Part shown: positions 36,181 to 48,176 of the stretch, one piece after another
Layout: each line of letters opens with the position of its first letter
Position numbering within the stretch: the first letter of the stretch is position 1
Source of the DNA: Undaria pinnatifida
Lineage: Eukaryota > Sar > Phaeophyceae > Laminariales > Alariaceae
Length of the DNA stretch: 64,000 nt
Assembly (NCBI GenBank): GCA_012845835.1
Contig: JABAKD010000024.1
Coordinates: 4,474,181-4,538,180, forward strand
Reading direction: 5' to 3'
Position numbers and translations under genes: made by a program
The notes under the pieces: generated by a model
The model's input: the letters and a program-made list of their open reading frames with translations, nothing else
Database searches by the model: none
Told to the model about the DNA's origin: nothing

Positions 36181-36573
36181 GGCCATCTCTTATAACGGCG
36201 CATCCGAAACAGAAAATGAGCTTGATTTTCGGACGAAGATGAGCTGATTATTGGACGGCAGAATCAGACGGGCAGAATCGGATCGACGACCTTTATCACG
36301 AAGCCCGAATTTACAGGTTGTCATTTTAACGAAGTTCTCGCGAAAAATAATCAACAACGGCGATCGCTTGACCACGTACAAACTCGCACGAGTTCGCTGC
36401 ACCAGAGCATCTCAGCGCACACGCAGATGAAGCTTTGTAAATGGGGCGAGGGAAAACACGCCGTGTGCGCTTCACGCGAGGAGGATTGTCTTTCCCCTCG
36501 CTCTCGTCGAATACTTGAAAAAAATGTTCGACTCACGAATAAATTTGTAAAAACGGGCGACCGATGTATAATA

Positions 36574-36632
36574 CAGCTTGCAAAAATGAGCATCGACCCT
36601 AAATTTGACGAACTCACAGCTGACGTTAGAAT
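36574..36632 (+). repeat. QLAKMS-type dispersed motif
   Basis: It translates as QLAKMSIDPKFDELTADV, inside a frame open from 36427 to 36729. It lies immediately left of the inverted-repeat element at 36645-37553. Confidence 0.6.
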
Positions 36633-36644
36633 AATTGCAAACAA

Positions 36645-37553
36645 GATCGATGGCCAAAACCTGGTATACCCGGTGCCTTTGTGGATAACATCGGGTACCT
36701 TTCATTTTCAGTGTTCGCCACGCCCTTAGGACGCAATCTGATTGGCCAACGCCGGCCTCCACCCGACGATGGCCAAATTTCCGCCGGCTAGACCCGTTTT
36801 TGGCTACTCAATCCGCAAAAGGCACCCGATTATTATACTCCCATACCACATAATGGCCGGGCTACATCGACCCACCACGCACCACATCCGCGTTCCACCC
36901 GACTTCATCCCTCTGTTTTACCGACGAAGGAGCACAAAAACCATCTGCTCGATGTCCATGACGCGATACTCCCGACCTCTCACTCTCCTCCGACCAAAAA
37001 GCCACCGCAGAATCGCGGTCTCTCTCTCTCCTTCGACCAAAAAGCCACCTCAGCACAGCACCGGCAGAGACAAAACCATGAGCGTCGCTACGACCCTCTT
37101 TAAGAACAAGTGCTTTCCAACGACGAAGTCGCCGCGGGAGGCCGTGGGCGTATCACAAGCGACAACTAGCTCGTGAAGGAGAGAGATCAGGCGAACGAAA
37201 TCATGGACATCAAGCGGATGGTTCTTGTGCGTCTTCGTCGGTAACAGAGGGATGTGAAGTCGAGAGCCGAGTGGAACAGCAGTGGAACTCAGATGGTGCG
37301 TGGTGGGCCGTTGGGCGGATGTGGTCGAACGGTCCGGCCATTATCGGGTAGGGGGGAATATCAATCGGGTACCTGTTGCGGGTTGAGTAGCAAAAAACGG
37401 GCCTACCAGGCGGAATTGTGGCCAACGTCGGGCGGAGGCCGGCGCTGGCCAATCACATGGCGTCCTGGGTGCGTGGCGCATATTGAAATAGAAGAGTACC
37501 CGATTTTATCCACAAAGGCCCCGCGGGTGTTCCCGATTTTGGCCATCGCTCAT
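36645..37553. mobile_element. Inverted-repeat (foldback-like) element
   Basis: The left arm (about 36645-36962) and right arm (37205-37553, reversed) are clearly homologous. Shared blocks in order are cgatggccaaaa, cctttgtggataacatcggg, cgccacgc, attggccaacgccggcctcc, gcccgttttt and ctactcaa, then cccgattatta (near match), ataatggccgg, and tccctctgtttta leading to accatctgctcgatgtcc. Arms are about 320-350 bp, around 80-85 percent similar by eye, with about 240 bp between them. No flanking duplication is obvious. Confidence 0.75.
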
Positions 37554-37568
37554 AAAAAGTCAGAATCC

Positions 37569-37824
37569 ATGGCTGCTCATGTGCTCATATTGCTCATACT
37601 GCAATTAACAGCACTCGAGGGTTCTGTACTTTTTTCTACAGCGGATACCGCCTGTGCGTCAGCACGCAGCACAACAATACAACACACAACACCCTGCCGC
37701 AACAAGAACCTCAGAGCCGATTATTTTCAAACCAAGAAGGTTGACATGGCACACAACGAACATGATGGCTTTGGAAAGATCTCGCCGATATCTCACCACG
37801 CACACATGTATCGTACGTATTTAG
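37569..37824 (+). CDS. Possible first exon of a secreted protein
   Basis: An ATG is followed by MAAHVLILLILQLTALEG, a convincing hydrophobic signal peptide, then a Thr/Ser/Cys-containing stretch and a His-rich segment ending MYRTYL. A strong donor (gtaagc) starts at 37825. Unspliced, the frame runs to 38036 with a Lys/Arg-rich end. I could not find a phase-compatible next exon. It begins right after the inverted-repeat element, whose end may supply the upstream region. Family unknown. Confidence 0.35.
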
Positions 37825-37992
37825 GTAAGCGTTTGAGGTATCCCCGTTGTCGAAAAAATCGGCTACATCTCATCCCGCCCGGACCCAGAATAATGAACAA
37901 GGCCAGCTGGGGAGAAAGGCAAGCAAGAACGGTGCGAGAGAGGCCAAAAGAAAAAAAAGGAAAGGAAAGTAAAGCAAGCGACAACCCACCAG

Positions 37993-38369
37993 ATGGCCTC
38001 TCAAGCTCTCAAGACTTTGTTCTCGTACGCGGCTAAAGTGTGCGGCGCAAAAAATTCATGGTTACCCCGCCAGCGTGTGAAGCAGGGCGGACAGGTATGT
38101 ATATAACAGCCACTGCTGCTGCACACAGACTGTCGCACCCGCCTTCGGTGCAAGCCCACCACACCACAGTCACGACGGTAAATCATTGTTATTGGGTGCA
38201 CTGGCCTGGGCAGAGAACTGTCTGCAAGCTCGGCTCGACCCCACTCCCGTTTAGACCAACACGAAGGCACACAAGGACTGTTGAAGGACTCGTTCAGGAG
38301 TTTAGAGCTGCAGTACGAGTACATGTATGATATGATCTGGCACTGCCCTGATTCGACAACCTTCAAATA
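37993..38369 (+). CDS. Small multi-exon gene, hypothetical protein
   Basis: The first exon is 37993-38094: ATG after ccaccag, reading MASQALKTLFSYAAKV and then a basic segment ending KQGGQ at a strong donor (gtatgt). The terminal exon is about 38216-38369, ending LELQYEYMYDMIWHCPDS and a TAA stop. It reads as helical sequence rich in Glu/Tyr/Leu. A middle exon at 38129-38177 (acceptor cacacag, donor gtaaat) makes all phases agree, giving about 102 residues. It would need introns of only 34 and 38 bp, much shorter than those of the neighbouring genes, so the splice path is unresolved. No family is recognised. Confidence 0.45.
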
Positions 38370-39564
38370 ACATCGCTTGGATCAACTCACACCTCCCGTT
38401 CCGGTCTCTGCCAGCCCGACAAACTGAAGTGGGCAGGTATAAGGGGGGTAAATGTACGAAGGCGTTAGGCTGCTGTCGCTCACCTGCGGTCAGTTCTTTA
38501 GCGGGAAGCCATGACGCAACCTTGTCCAAGAAAAGTAAGCGTCGAGGGCAAGACGAAACAGGAACATGCAAAGAAGCCCCAATCTTGCTTCACGTTTTCG
38601 GTGAGGTAACCTGAAAACCATCAGGACCGGTCCTCAGGTCGTTCCGGATGGCGAGGGGCAGCCGCTCACAGCCAATCATCTGTCAGAACCTCACTTAATC
38701 TCGCCGCATTTTTTCGACAAAGCACACGCCTCGCAGCCTCTGTTGGGTGTTGGCCTCGATAAACCCCGCCCTCCCCCCTCGTCGTGCCAGTTATAGTTGT
38801 CAAATATGTGCTCCGGGAAAATATTGCCGACTCCGCAGTCAAGCTTGGCACCGCGTGATGCCAAGCGGGGATTTCGAGAGATTCAAGAACGCCAGGTGAG
38901 ACGCAGCCTGTTTTTTTTTTCAAGCTGTGTACAGCAATTGGTGTACAGCAGCAGTGTACAGAGCGTACCAGGTGCATGGTGGGATAACCTAACCTATGGA
39001 GCGATCTCTCGCACCGACCTGTAGACTGTAGACTTTCAACGGGTGCATACTTCACCTGCTGTTGATAACTGGACATCCCCTAGCAGGGGCGTAGGGTCGT
39101 TTGCGTTCGGAAATCTTTCCGCCATATGGTTTTGCGTTGATCCCGTACCTCCTGCTGTGCCGTTTCAGCAGCAGTAGTACGAGTCTTATCATACGTGCAC
39201 GAGGGATTGTCGGGGGATGGTGGGTAGGTGTTGCCGCTGCTATTAGTTGTTGGGCGAAATTCGGGTTTATCACGACGACAGCGTTGCACCGACCTTTATT
39301 TGAATTACGAGAATTCTCTGTGCGCTCGTGTGCCATCGCACGTGTCAACCGTCGGGCTCAAGTAGTGCTGGCGTGCAGGCACTGCGTAGCAGTAGGTCGA
39401 TAGCGTGCTGCACATTTTAGGCCCTGCACTGCTCGGCTTGACTCCCACAAGTATGTACCTGATACTGCTCTGCTCACGTGTAGGAGCGTACTTGGCGCAG
39501 GTACCCGCAGCGAGGTAGCCCGTCAATTCCCTGGACCAATCTCTCTTGAAATGCTAATTATATT

Positions 39565-39795
39565 TCAAGAAAATATGGCCTGGAGTGTTGAAGCGAGTCC
39601 AACGTCGCCAGAGTCGTTAAGGGCCGTGATTTTTACCCCGCTCGTTTCCTCGATCCCCACCTGCTGTAGTGTTGCTGCACCTGATGCGTTATTCCCCCCC
39701 CCCCCCCGCTCCACGACCGCCCCGCCATTGACCGTATGACTTTTAGATACCAGGCACATAACGATTACTGCAAGTATGCCTAGCTTCGTTACCAT
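39565..39795 (-). CDS. Possible small secreted protein or first exon
   Basis: It starts with MVTKLGILAVIVMCLVSKSH, a typical signal peptide, followed by a Gly-rich stretch and a Ser/Thr/Val-rich segment to a stop after 76 codons. Possible donors inside the frame (gtgggg after LQQ, gtaaaa after ETSG) suggest it could be a first exon, but no downstream exon is established. Confidence 0.35.
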   Translation of the reverse strand: MVTKLGILAVIVMCLVSKSHTVNGGAVVERGGGGNNASGAATLQQVGIEETSGVKITALNDSGDVGLASTLQAIFS

Positions 39796-39935
39796 TGTAC
39801 TATCAACAGCAGTAACGCCGCCGCCGATTTAAAAGCCCCCTGACGCCCCCCCGCCCCCCCCCCCCCCCCCCCGCCGCCCCCTCGCCCTCGCCCCCCCTTT
39901 CCACCACCGCCCCGCCGTTGACCACGTCACTTTCA
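39690..39935. repeat. Poly-C tracts in a local duplication
   Basis: The block gaccgccccgccattgaccg with an upstream C-run (39693-39735) recurs as caccgccccgccgttgacca with a longer C-run at 39846-39930. The C-runs exceed 15-20 bases and may be mis-sized. Confidence 0.6.
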
Positions 39936-41097
39936 AATGTAACTGTTGCGGCAGGCTAAATACCAACACCTACGCATTTTTTGTAATAAGGCAGACTGTC
40001 GCCTCCTTTCCATTGTCTACTACTAACGGTCATGCCGCCAACGATTTTCAACCCCCCAACCCCAACTTCAGCCTTCCCCTTACCTTTTCCTTACCATAAC
40101 CCTAAAAATCACATTTACATACCTTGGTATCGGCTGCGGCGGACGCCGTTGCGCTCCTCATCCCGCCCATGACGAGTCCTCGGCAGATTTAGGCGCGCTT
40201 TTTATCACGCTTTCGCGAGCTCCCCCCCTCCTCCACAATAAAATGTTGAGGTTGCCTTCGCGACCGCCGACGCACTTCGAGTATAACAGCAACAGCACGA
40301 CGACAGCTGCAGCTGCAGTATTAAGTATTGTAGAACGACGACATGGACGCCGGCGGGTAGTGCTCACGGTACACAACGCACACGAGCACCGTAAGCACGA
40401 GCATTCATGAGAAAGACGCACTCGTATCGTAGGAGATGCTACCATTGTTCCACAACGTTATCGTGGACTGCTGTAAATCCAATCGTAGAGTCAACAGGAC
40501 GAGTGTATCCTGTTTATGCTGCTGCTGCGCGGCGGGGGCATGGTTGCTACAGGGGCCGACGCTGATGTTCATTATATTCGCACGGTATGCTCGCGCTCGA
40601 TTTTTGACGCTGTTTTGCTGCCTGTGTTTTGTAGCCGAGGCTGCTCTGTGCGCACCGAGTAGCACACTTTTCGTGTGATGCTTTGCTGTTCAAGGAATAC
40701 TTCCTTGTGGTTGTCATTCGAGTATGCTCGCTATTGCTCTATTTAGTCTATTTCTAGAGTGCTAGCTCTTGAGTCTAGACTACAGTGTAGACAATTTTGT
40801 TTGCTTATGCGCTATTTTATTCTGCACCGTAGTGTGTACAGCATGCGTTTCACTGCAAATTGTGTTTTGTCTTGAACGCTTTCGCTATTAGTATTGTTCT
40901 ATTGTGGCGGTGTCGAGCACTACAAGCACAACCCATGACTGCATTGGCGGAATATCAGGAGGGGAAGAAAGACAAGTAAATGAGTATCGTGCACGTAGAA
41001 ATACCCTGAAGTGCTACTCTTACACGAGAATACCTACTGTAGTATTGCTAGTGATTCAAATTCACCCGTTCTGCCGACACATCGAAATCGCTTCTCG

Positions 41098-41470
41098 CAC
41101 TCTTCTTTTTTGTTGCCCATCCCATTATGTTATCTTGGCACTTTTTTTTCCTTCTCTTTCTCGCTCCCTAGACGTACCTTATATCCGGGGTCACTTAAGC
41201 AGGCTCTTCCCCCCCCCCCCCCCCCTGCACTACGATACGTGCCTTTTTTTGTATCTCGAAATTGCTTCTGCCCTTTCTTCCCTAGTTGACTCGCATCGAG
41301 TTGCGCCTAGCCATGCTGCTACAGCAGTAGGCGCTCTCAGCGGTTGATCGATGATTACTTCTTAGTTTTGCAAATAAACTAAACAATCCGACCCACGTTG
41401 GATTCGAACCCCACAACAAACGCTAGTAGTATTCGAGGGTAAGCACTACCAGGTAGGCTACCAGGGCGAC
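41098..41470 (-). mobile_element. SINE1, near full length, tRNA-like head
   Basis: On the minus strand the element starts gtcgccctggtagcctacct. Box A-like tagcctacctgg and box B-like ggttcgaatcc are correctly spaced for an RNA polymerase III promoter. The body follows: accgctgagagcgcc, gcgagtcaactagggaag, an atacaaaaaaaggcacgta block, a G-run, gtgaccccggat, and an A-rich end. Confidence 0.8.
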
Positions 41471-41768
41471 AGCAACTCTCTAGGATGACGAGTCGTGATG
41501 CGTTGTTGAACTTGCGAAATTACGATAAATTAAGTCGGACAAATCAATTTTGATGGATTTGAAAATATCCCCCCCCCTTTCGCGGGGGTGTCCATACAGC
41601 CTGCTTACGTCTGGCGCTGTGTGTGCCCCCCCTCATTTCCTGACCCCGGCTTCATGTGTGGCCAACGGATAATGGCTCTATAATGCTTCTGCATAGTGTG
41701 AAAAGTGAAAGTCCTTCCTTTTTTCCACTGGAGTATGATTCCATCATTAATACTCATCAGTAAAGCCG

Positions 41769-42112
41769 GTCGCCCCGGCGGTCTAGTGGTTACCCTCGAA
41801 TGCTACCTGCGTTGGTCCTTGAGTTCGATTCCCACCATGGTGAGATTTCCAATTTGTTTGCACAAATGCAAAAAAAAAAGGGATCAACTACTGAGAGCGC
41901 CTATTGATAGCAGCGTGGGTAGGCACAATTCGACGCGAGTCGACGAGGGAAGAAAATGCTGAATTATGCTCGCGATAAAAATGAAGGCACGTACCGTGTT
42001 GGAGAGGGGGGAGAAGGGCCCGCCATGTGACCCCGGATCTAATTTACTACTGGGAGGGAGCTCGAGAGCAGTGCGAGGAAAATAAAAGGATGACAAAAAA
42101 TAAAAGTAACAG
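41769..42112 (+). mobile_element. SINE1, full length, tRNA-like head
   Basis: It starts gtcgccccggcggtctagtgg (box A region), with box B-like gagttcgattccc at about 41820. The body contains ctgagagcgcc, gacgcgagtcgacgagggaa, ctcgcgataaaaatgaaggc, gtgaccccggatct and ctactgggagggagc. The 3' end is aaaaaataaaag. About 345 bp. It is inverted relative to the copy 300 bp upstream. Confidence 0.88.
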
Positions 42113-43109
42113 TTTGTCGTATATTTGCGGTGGGCTCAAGCTGCCTTCAATCCGTAGTTGGCGGTAAACAACACACATATGATATTTTTTTCTACTTGAC
42201 GCTGATTTTGTGTTCGTAGTCTCACGCGCATGGAACCATATCTGCAGTCATGTAGCCGAAGCCTTGCTGCACCACGGCAGCGGCAGCTTCCACCGGCTAG
42301 GCGGGCAGCTTCGGCCTTGAACAGCGGCAGCTCTCTGCGCATAGGGTATGTAGCGAGCAGAAACCCTGCCGCCGTTGTCGGAAAAAGCAAGTTGAAGTTC
42401 AGTTCGCGGACGATGCTCCATGATCACTTTACCCTCCTTTTGTTCCTGCAACCATTATATCCACACTAACTCCTAGTAGGTTTACCCCAAAGACGTGGGT
42501 GAAGTTCTAATGGGGTTAGAAAAGGGGTATAACCACCCTACGCACAGAGCTTTATTTGTCGAAGTTGTGGTGGGTGTTGGGTGTTGGCAGTACGATATTT
42601 TTCCTTGCTGGTGCTCTCCTCGTGCTGTTGACCACGGCTGTTAGTGAGGGTGTCTTCGTGAGGCTTGACCACCGCGCAGAGGTACCTGCTTTTTTTTCAA
42701 TCGTAGTATACCGGTATTGTACAGGTTGTAGAGCGCATGGCGCGAGAGAACATGGAAGCAGCGGCCAGCCATGTGTGCTCAACACCCCTTCCTTGCGCGC
42801 CACCGACAGAACCTTAGAACTACCGCCAGCGAGCGACACCCCTTGAACGGCGACAAAAGGCGTCGAACCGCTAGCTACGCTGGCTCTCCGATGTGAAACC
42901 TAGACCCAACCGTATCCCAATGATGAACCCTAGATCCTAAGGTATTCGAAAACAAGTGGAAGGAGAAGGCGGAGGGAGGAGGGGAGAGGGGAAGGCACGC
43001 ATCGAATTTCTTAGTAAGGTAGTTCGCTAGAACCCCGGTGGATCCGATCGAACGCGTGCTGGTGTCTGTTCTTGATCAGGTTGTTTCAGTCTGCCTCGGC
43101 ATCGACCAT
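42113..43109. other. No supported gene
   Basis: Frames at 42230-42469 (+) and 42556-42846 (+/-) lack recognisable motifs. A purine-rich tract occurs at 42955-43000. Confidence 0.3.
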
Positions 43110-43547
43110 ATGATGAAGCGCTACAGAATGGGGCAGGTCGGGTCACGGGCAGCGTCCTATGGGACAGTACACACACACGCCGTCGCCACCACCGCCGCCC
43201 GCACCGCCACCGCCACCGCCACCGCCAATATTCCTGCTCCCGCTGCACCGACTGCCACTGCCGCCGCAGTAATGAAAACAGTAGCGATGTGTGAACGCGG
43301 CCATCTCGCCTCGTGCCGGCTCTGCGAGTCAACAAGGCGCGTGCTGATTATTGCGCGTGCTCACATAAAACGTCGCCACCGCGACGGAAGCAGCTGCGGA
43401 GCTTGCGGGGTATGGGCCAAGGTTATGGACCGCTGCGCCTCTCTCGGAATTGTCGCCGCTAATGGTGCTTCCGCTTGGCTCGGCGACAACAGCAACGGAC
43501 TTTTAACCATTGGCGTCAAGGGGGGGGCGGATGGGGGTCGTAAATAA
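43110..43547 (+). CDS. Hypothetical Cys/His-rich protein
   Basis: From two adjacent ATGs at 43110 the frame runs 145 codons to TAA. After an Ala/Thr-rich low-complexity stretch (about residues 25-55) comes a Cys/His cluster: MCERGHLASCRLC, then a basic segment with AHIKRRHRDG, then CGACG and a further Cys. The C-x7-C-x2-C, His and C-x2-C spacing could bind zinc, but it matches no finger family I know. The end is Gly-rich. The frame is also open upstream to 43038. It may be a single exon. Confidence 0.4.
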   Translation: MMKRYRMGQVGSRAASYGTVHTHAVATTAARTATATATANIPAPAAPTATAAAVMKTVAMCERGHLASCRLCESTRRVLIIARAHIKRRHRDGSSCGACGVWAKVMDRCASLGIVAANGASAWLGDNSNGLLTIGVKGGADGGRK

Positions 43548-44384
43548 TTTTACAGCCGTCGACGGATATGTTGTACATTTCGAGCGGGGGTGGGGGGGCG
43601 GGGCTGTAGGGTGCCCGATTCGCGACGACGTTTGTTCATTTTCTGTGGGGGTTAGGGGGGGGGGTGCGTTTGCGAGAGCTACTGGGTGCACCTCGGGGAG
43701 ACGCTCGCTACCTCTTCGCCCTGGGGTAACCGGTGTTATTGTAGAGGTGTGCGTTCTTCGACCACGGCGAGTCTTCCTTGGCACTCCGGGGGGTTCGTTT
43801 TGACGATTTCTCCCTTGTTGTGCTGTGCTCTCCTCGAGGACGGTATAGCTTAATTCGCGATGTCAATGAAGCGAGGCAACAAACACACTCGTGTGCTGTT
43901 TCCGCTCCTCGAGGTTTCCTCGAGCGTTGGCGGTGGCGATGTTTTTATCGCCACTTGTTGGCAGGTAGATCAAGGGGCGGGGGGCAGACTCTACGTTGGC
44001 ATCGGTGTTTTCTGCAGTGGGTGCTTTGTTATGCTGAAGAGATACAGTGTACAGTAGTAGGCGGGATCGTTGGCGTGGTTCGACGGTTTCATCCGTTTGC
44101 ACCGGTTTCTCTTTTCTGTTTTCTGTTTTTCGTCGAGGGGGCGTGTTAACGGTCACTTGGGGCGGGCTTAGGGGACGGATTACGCGCAACTGATCGCTCG
44201 CGGTCACGCTGTCTCTTTTCCGTTACTTTGCGTCAGGGCGTGTCTCGCGTTATGGCGGGCAGGAACAGCCAGTTTTTCGCAGTCAGCAACGCGAGCAACT
44301 TCGGCCGGCGTGGTCTGGCACGCTCCGGTGCTTCCTTCTGTAGGCGTACTATGATAGTATGTTGCAGCAGTGTTTTTGGTCGCT

Positions 44385-44690
44385 GCGCTTGTGCTGTCCT
44401 CTGTACGTACGAGGTAAAATATTCATAGTGAGTGTAGACTACAGCAGTGTGTCGATTAACGGCAGTGCTTTGGTCACCACTGTCTTTTGCGCGTACGAGG
44501 CAAACTGTTCATCGGGAGGCACTGTCTTGGTAGATGTAGACTACCGTTTGTCTATTAGCACCGTTGTTTTTCTCGCCACTGGGTACCTGGTACAGAGCAC
44601 TTTTTTTTTTGTATACGTGTGAGGCCAAAGATCCGTTCAGCACGAGACACTACCTAATACTCCTGTACTTGCTTCTGTAGGTGCACTGGC
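44385..44690 (+). repeat. Three ~105-bp diverged tandem units
   Basis: The repeated elements, in order, are gtacgaggtaaa or gtacgaggcaaa, ttcat, gtagactac, a cgattaac or ctattagcac block, and ttggtcaccactg or tctcgccactg. The third unit is the most diverged. Confidence 0.6.
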
Positions 44691-45429
44691 GGTGTTTTGC
44701 CCACTTCTAATAATACTTTTTAATCGTATGTGTATATGGTCCATGCAGGACAAATTGCAATTTATCGTATAACGTTTCGGGTCGTAACTCTTGAAAACAC
44801 CATTTTTGGAAGTTGAAACAGCCTAACCGTGATCGCCGCGTCGACATCCGTCGAACTTTTTTATTCGCCTGAAAAAATGCAACAATTTCTTCAAAATGTG
44901 TCCCGAAATTGATCCGATATTGTTACGTGTATACGCGACGACGGCATACGTCCCACTGCACTCTTGTATTTGCAACACCACCAACACCCCGACACTAAAC
45001 CGTGAATACGTGGAAGTGTGGTGAGCTTAATTTTTTTTTTCTTTTTTTTTTTTAGATCCTCCTGGAGATCCGGGTAAAAAAAGCTCCACACACTTTCGTT
45101 TGTGTACCAGTTTTCGTCCATCTGCAGAACGCAGACTTTGTGTCAACCTCGCCCCTCCGGTTTAGTCAACACTATGGACTTGCCGGCCTTCTTGTGGTGA
45201 GCTTAAGCTTTATTTTTCCCCATCCGCCGGAGGATGAAAAAAAAACAAAAAACCTGTACACAATACCAAGGCTAAGGGCGCTTCGCAGGCGGCCTAGTGA
45301 GGGCCGCCAACGAAACTTAAGACCCGCAGCTTTACGCGTAAATGTTGTACTGCTACGGCATTTTTCCATGCCAAGGGATCGCGAAGTGATCTGCGCTAGT
45401 CCTAAGGCAAACTTACTCGTAAAATTGTC

Positions 45430-45520
45430 GCACTAGCCGATAGTCCCACGCCTAAGGAGCTCAGCCGGTCATAAACGTTTGGCACAACATGTGCAACCCT
45501 TACTGTGGTAGAGCCGCATT
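45430..45520. repeat. Dispersed repeat shared with 16917-17010
   Basis: The segment reads gatagtcccacgcctaagga, gctcagccggt, then tgcaaccc and a run with ggtagagccg, matching the first site. Confidence 0.5.
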
Positions 45521-45611
45521 TACCACAATTATGGTATAGGATAAAGTTTGGAAATCGGGGAATGAATGTGGTTTGGCCCAATCTTGCTTCCAGTATTATT
45601 TTATAGTAATA

Positions 45612-45880
45612 TTTCAAGGACGTCAGCCGTGACTTCGACGAATTTCGGGCCAACACTCATCTTTGCAAGAGCTGCGTTGTTGGTACTTGTAATATACTAT
45701 GTGGATGAGTTTTTTTCATAACGGGAGGGGCCATATTGTTTTGTTAAAAAACAAACACATATATACACGAGTATATACATATTGTATAAAAAATATTTCA
45801 AGGACGTCAGCCGTGAGTTCGACGAATTTTAGGTCAATACTCATCTCTGCAAGCTGCGTTGTTGGTACTCGCAGTGTACT
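45612..45880 (-). repeat. Two tandem copies of the QLAKMS-type motif
   Basis: The copies at 45612-45690 and 45785-45880 share aatatttcaaggacgtcagc, cgtgacttcgacgaat (near match), ctcatct, tgcaag and ttgttggtact. On the minus strand they read LAKMSVGPKFVEVTADVLEI and LAEMSIDLKFVELTADVLEI. Confidence 0.75.
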
Positions 45881-46469
45881 ATGTCGGTGAGTTTTTATTA
45901 GGAGGGGTCCTATTTCTTGTTCACTATAATGGTAAGTGTTGGTATTTTTACTTTAGGTGGCGAATTTTGAGCTAGATCTAACATCACATCAACTTTATGA
46001 ATTTATTGCTGTAGTTTCCACTAAACTTCTCTATCACATGTATGGTAGGCGGTTTATTTTGTTTTTTTCTCACCCCCGGCTATTATTTATGAGACGGAAA
46101 AAATCAAAAACTGCCCGAAACACTACACTTGAAGACCCTATAAAACCCCGACCCCAACCCTACCCCATGGAACTTGTCCGGAAAATGTCCGATTTTTTTG
46201 TTGTTGAAAATTTGGTCGACCGCATTAAAACTCATAATATAAGACATTCCCCCATTTCCATAATTTATCCAAGATAATAATCTCGACGTCTCGTGACGGC
46301 TAAATACGGCCGTGCGATGACTGTTGGATCCACCTGATCTTTATCTTTCTATGAGTCTGCACATACGGACCTTCAGGGTGGGCTAGTGTTATGGTACCCC
46401 CTCTCCCCAGTTGCGGCATATAGTTTATGTCAAGTGTTCCCTTTTTACCTGGCAGGTGTTGTTGTTAAC

Positions 46470-46555
46470 CCCTTTACAACTAGAAACCCGTTTTTGGGGA
46501 CAAAAATACTTGGATTTAGTATAGGGAGGGGTTCGGGGGCTCTAAAGGGGTTAAG
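46470..46555 (+). repeat. Short repeat shared with 23697-23775
   Basis: The segment reads cctttacaactagaaacccg, tttttgggg, acttggatttagtataggga and ends ctaaaggggttaa. It starts aacccc and ends ggggtt, so the unit has short inverted ends. Confidence 0.5.
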
Positions 46556-46864
46556 TTGCTTGGGGTGAGACACAGTATCCCTACAGGTCGACCAAGTGGC
46601 CATGTCCCCGGTGTTACTCATTTGCGTAGCTCAAAGCTGGAGAGAATCAGAGGATCAGCTTGTATTGTTCCCTCGGAATCGAAGATGACAACTGGGACGG
46701 GAGGCACGAGTCTCTCCGTCTCCTGACTACCCCGAATATAAAACGCCATCCTGTCATACGAAAACGGCCAATTACCTATCTAAATCAGGTACTTACCGGC
46801 CTTTCAACCTTGGCCGTACCTTAACACTAGCCTACCCTGATGAGTCGCATATATATGCAGAATT

Positions 46865-47347
46865 ATGGGAGAGCCGAAGAAACCCCGGTTCTACGAACTA
46901 GACCGGGAGTCGAAGATGCGGCTCCTCAAAACTCACTCCCGCATCTCTAAACGGCCTTGCTATGAAGCCAGGAAAACGCGAAGAAAAAAAGTTGAAGGAA
47001 ACGCAGACCCTACAAGGTGTGCCACCGATCAAAACCCTGCCGCGTACCGCCGGTGTGACGGGGGAAGGGCGAAACGGAAAAGGCACCACGGCAAAACTAA
47101 CCACCAAAGAAGGCGCTACGGCAAGGAAAACCATCGTCGAAAGCCTCCCGCGTACCGTCAGTGTGGTGGGGGGGGCGAGACGAAGAAAGGCGAAGTGAAG
47201 GGAAACACAGGCGCTAAGACAAGGGGAAGTCATGCCAAAAACTTCCCACAGCCCCATCGGCGCGGCGGGGGGGGGATGAGGAAACAACAAATACCGTCAA
47301 CGGAAGGTGACACTACCTATAGCCCCGCGAGGGGGAGAAGTGTCTAG
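46865..47347 (+). CDS. Very basic hypothetical ORF with internal repeat
   Basis: This is 160 codons starting MGEPKKPRFYELDRES, strongly Lys/Arg/Gly-rich. A repeated block (gcgtaccgccggtgtg at 47042 and gcgtaccgtcagtgtg at 47151, about 110 bp apart) lies inside. A second plus frame (46962-47198) is also open, so the repeat rather than selection may keep the frames clear. Coding status is uncertain. Confidence 0.25.
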   Translation: MGEPKKPRFYELDRESKMRLLKTHSRISKRPCYEARKTRRKKVEGNADPTRCATDQNPAAYRRCDGGRAKRKRHHGKTNHQRRRYGKENHRRKPPAYRQCGGGGETKKGEVKGNTGAKTRGSHAKNFPQPHRRGGGGMRKQQIPSTEGDTTYSPARGRSV

Positions 47348-48176
47348 CCAAAAAAAGAGCAGATACAACACAAAAAAGACAGAATAACACACAGTCGTAT
47401 AGCCCCGTACCACGTTATTCATGAACAGAGTACCCTGGTCGTCCCCCGGCTCTGGGCTGAGGAGGGCGTCGGCAGGGCGAATTTGAACGAACACGAAAAT
47501 CCTATAGTCCTGTACGTCAGATAGCGACCTGGTTACCCAGACCCTGGCCTGACACTGAGCGGGGGGTGTCGGCAGGACTAAAAACAAAATGGTAAGAACT
47601 GCCTCACAACCAGTCCAAACGCTCGAAACTCCACAAACAACCCAAGGACATGAACTTCAAACCTCATAAACTAGAAAAAAAAAGGAAAACTCTCGAGCAG
47701 TAGCGGCGGCTTGAAACTCAACCAGCCACGGCCGCGCCTCGATATTCATCTGCGTTTCATTGGATCCCCCGCGGAAAGGCGCTGTGGACGTAGACCTGAA
47801 GATACCAAGAGCCTCGTACGGTCCCCGTCGAAGCCGTGTAGCGCGCTGGAGGGAGAGGAAGTCTAATCGGCCTCGAGTCGTCCAAAGAACTATAGCGGGG
47901 CGTGCATTACCGGTTGTTGTCGCTGTTCGTCGGCGCGTTCGAGTTGAGATGCGGTCCGAAGGCGGCGTCGCCGACGGAAGCGCTGGAGTGCCAAGCAAGG
48001 CAGAGGCGGACACGGCCGAACCGGTGGTCGCGGTGTTAGTCCGCCTCTCGTGTAGAGTTTCTTGATAAAGAAGTCGACTGTGCGATGATCGTCGCTGCAG
48101 CCAGGGATTCTGCGGAGCCCGTGCCTCCATCGGCGGGTATGGCAAAAACCGAAGCGAAAACGGTGTCAGCGGCAGG

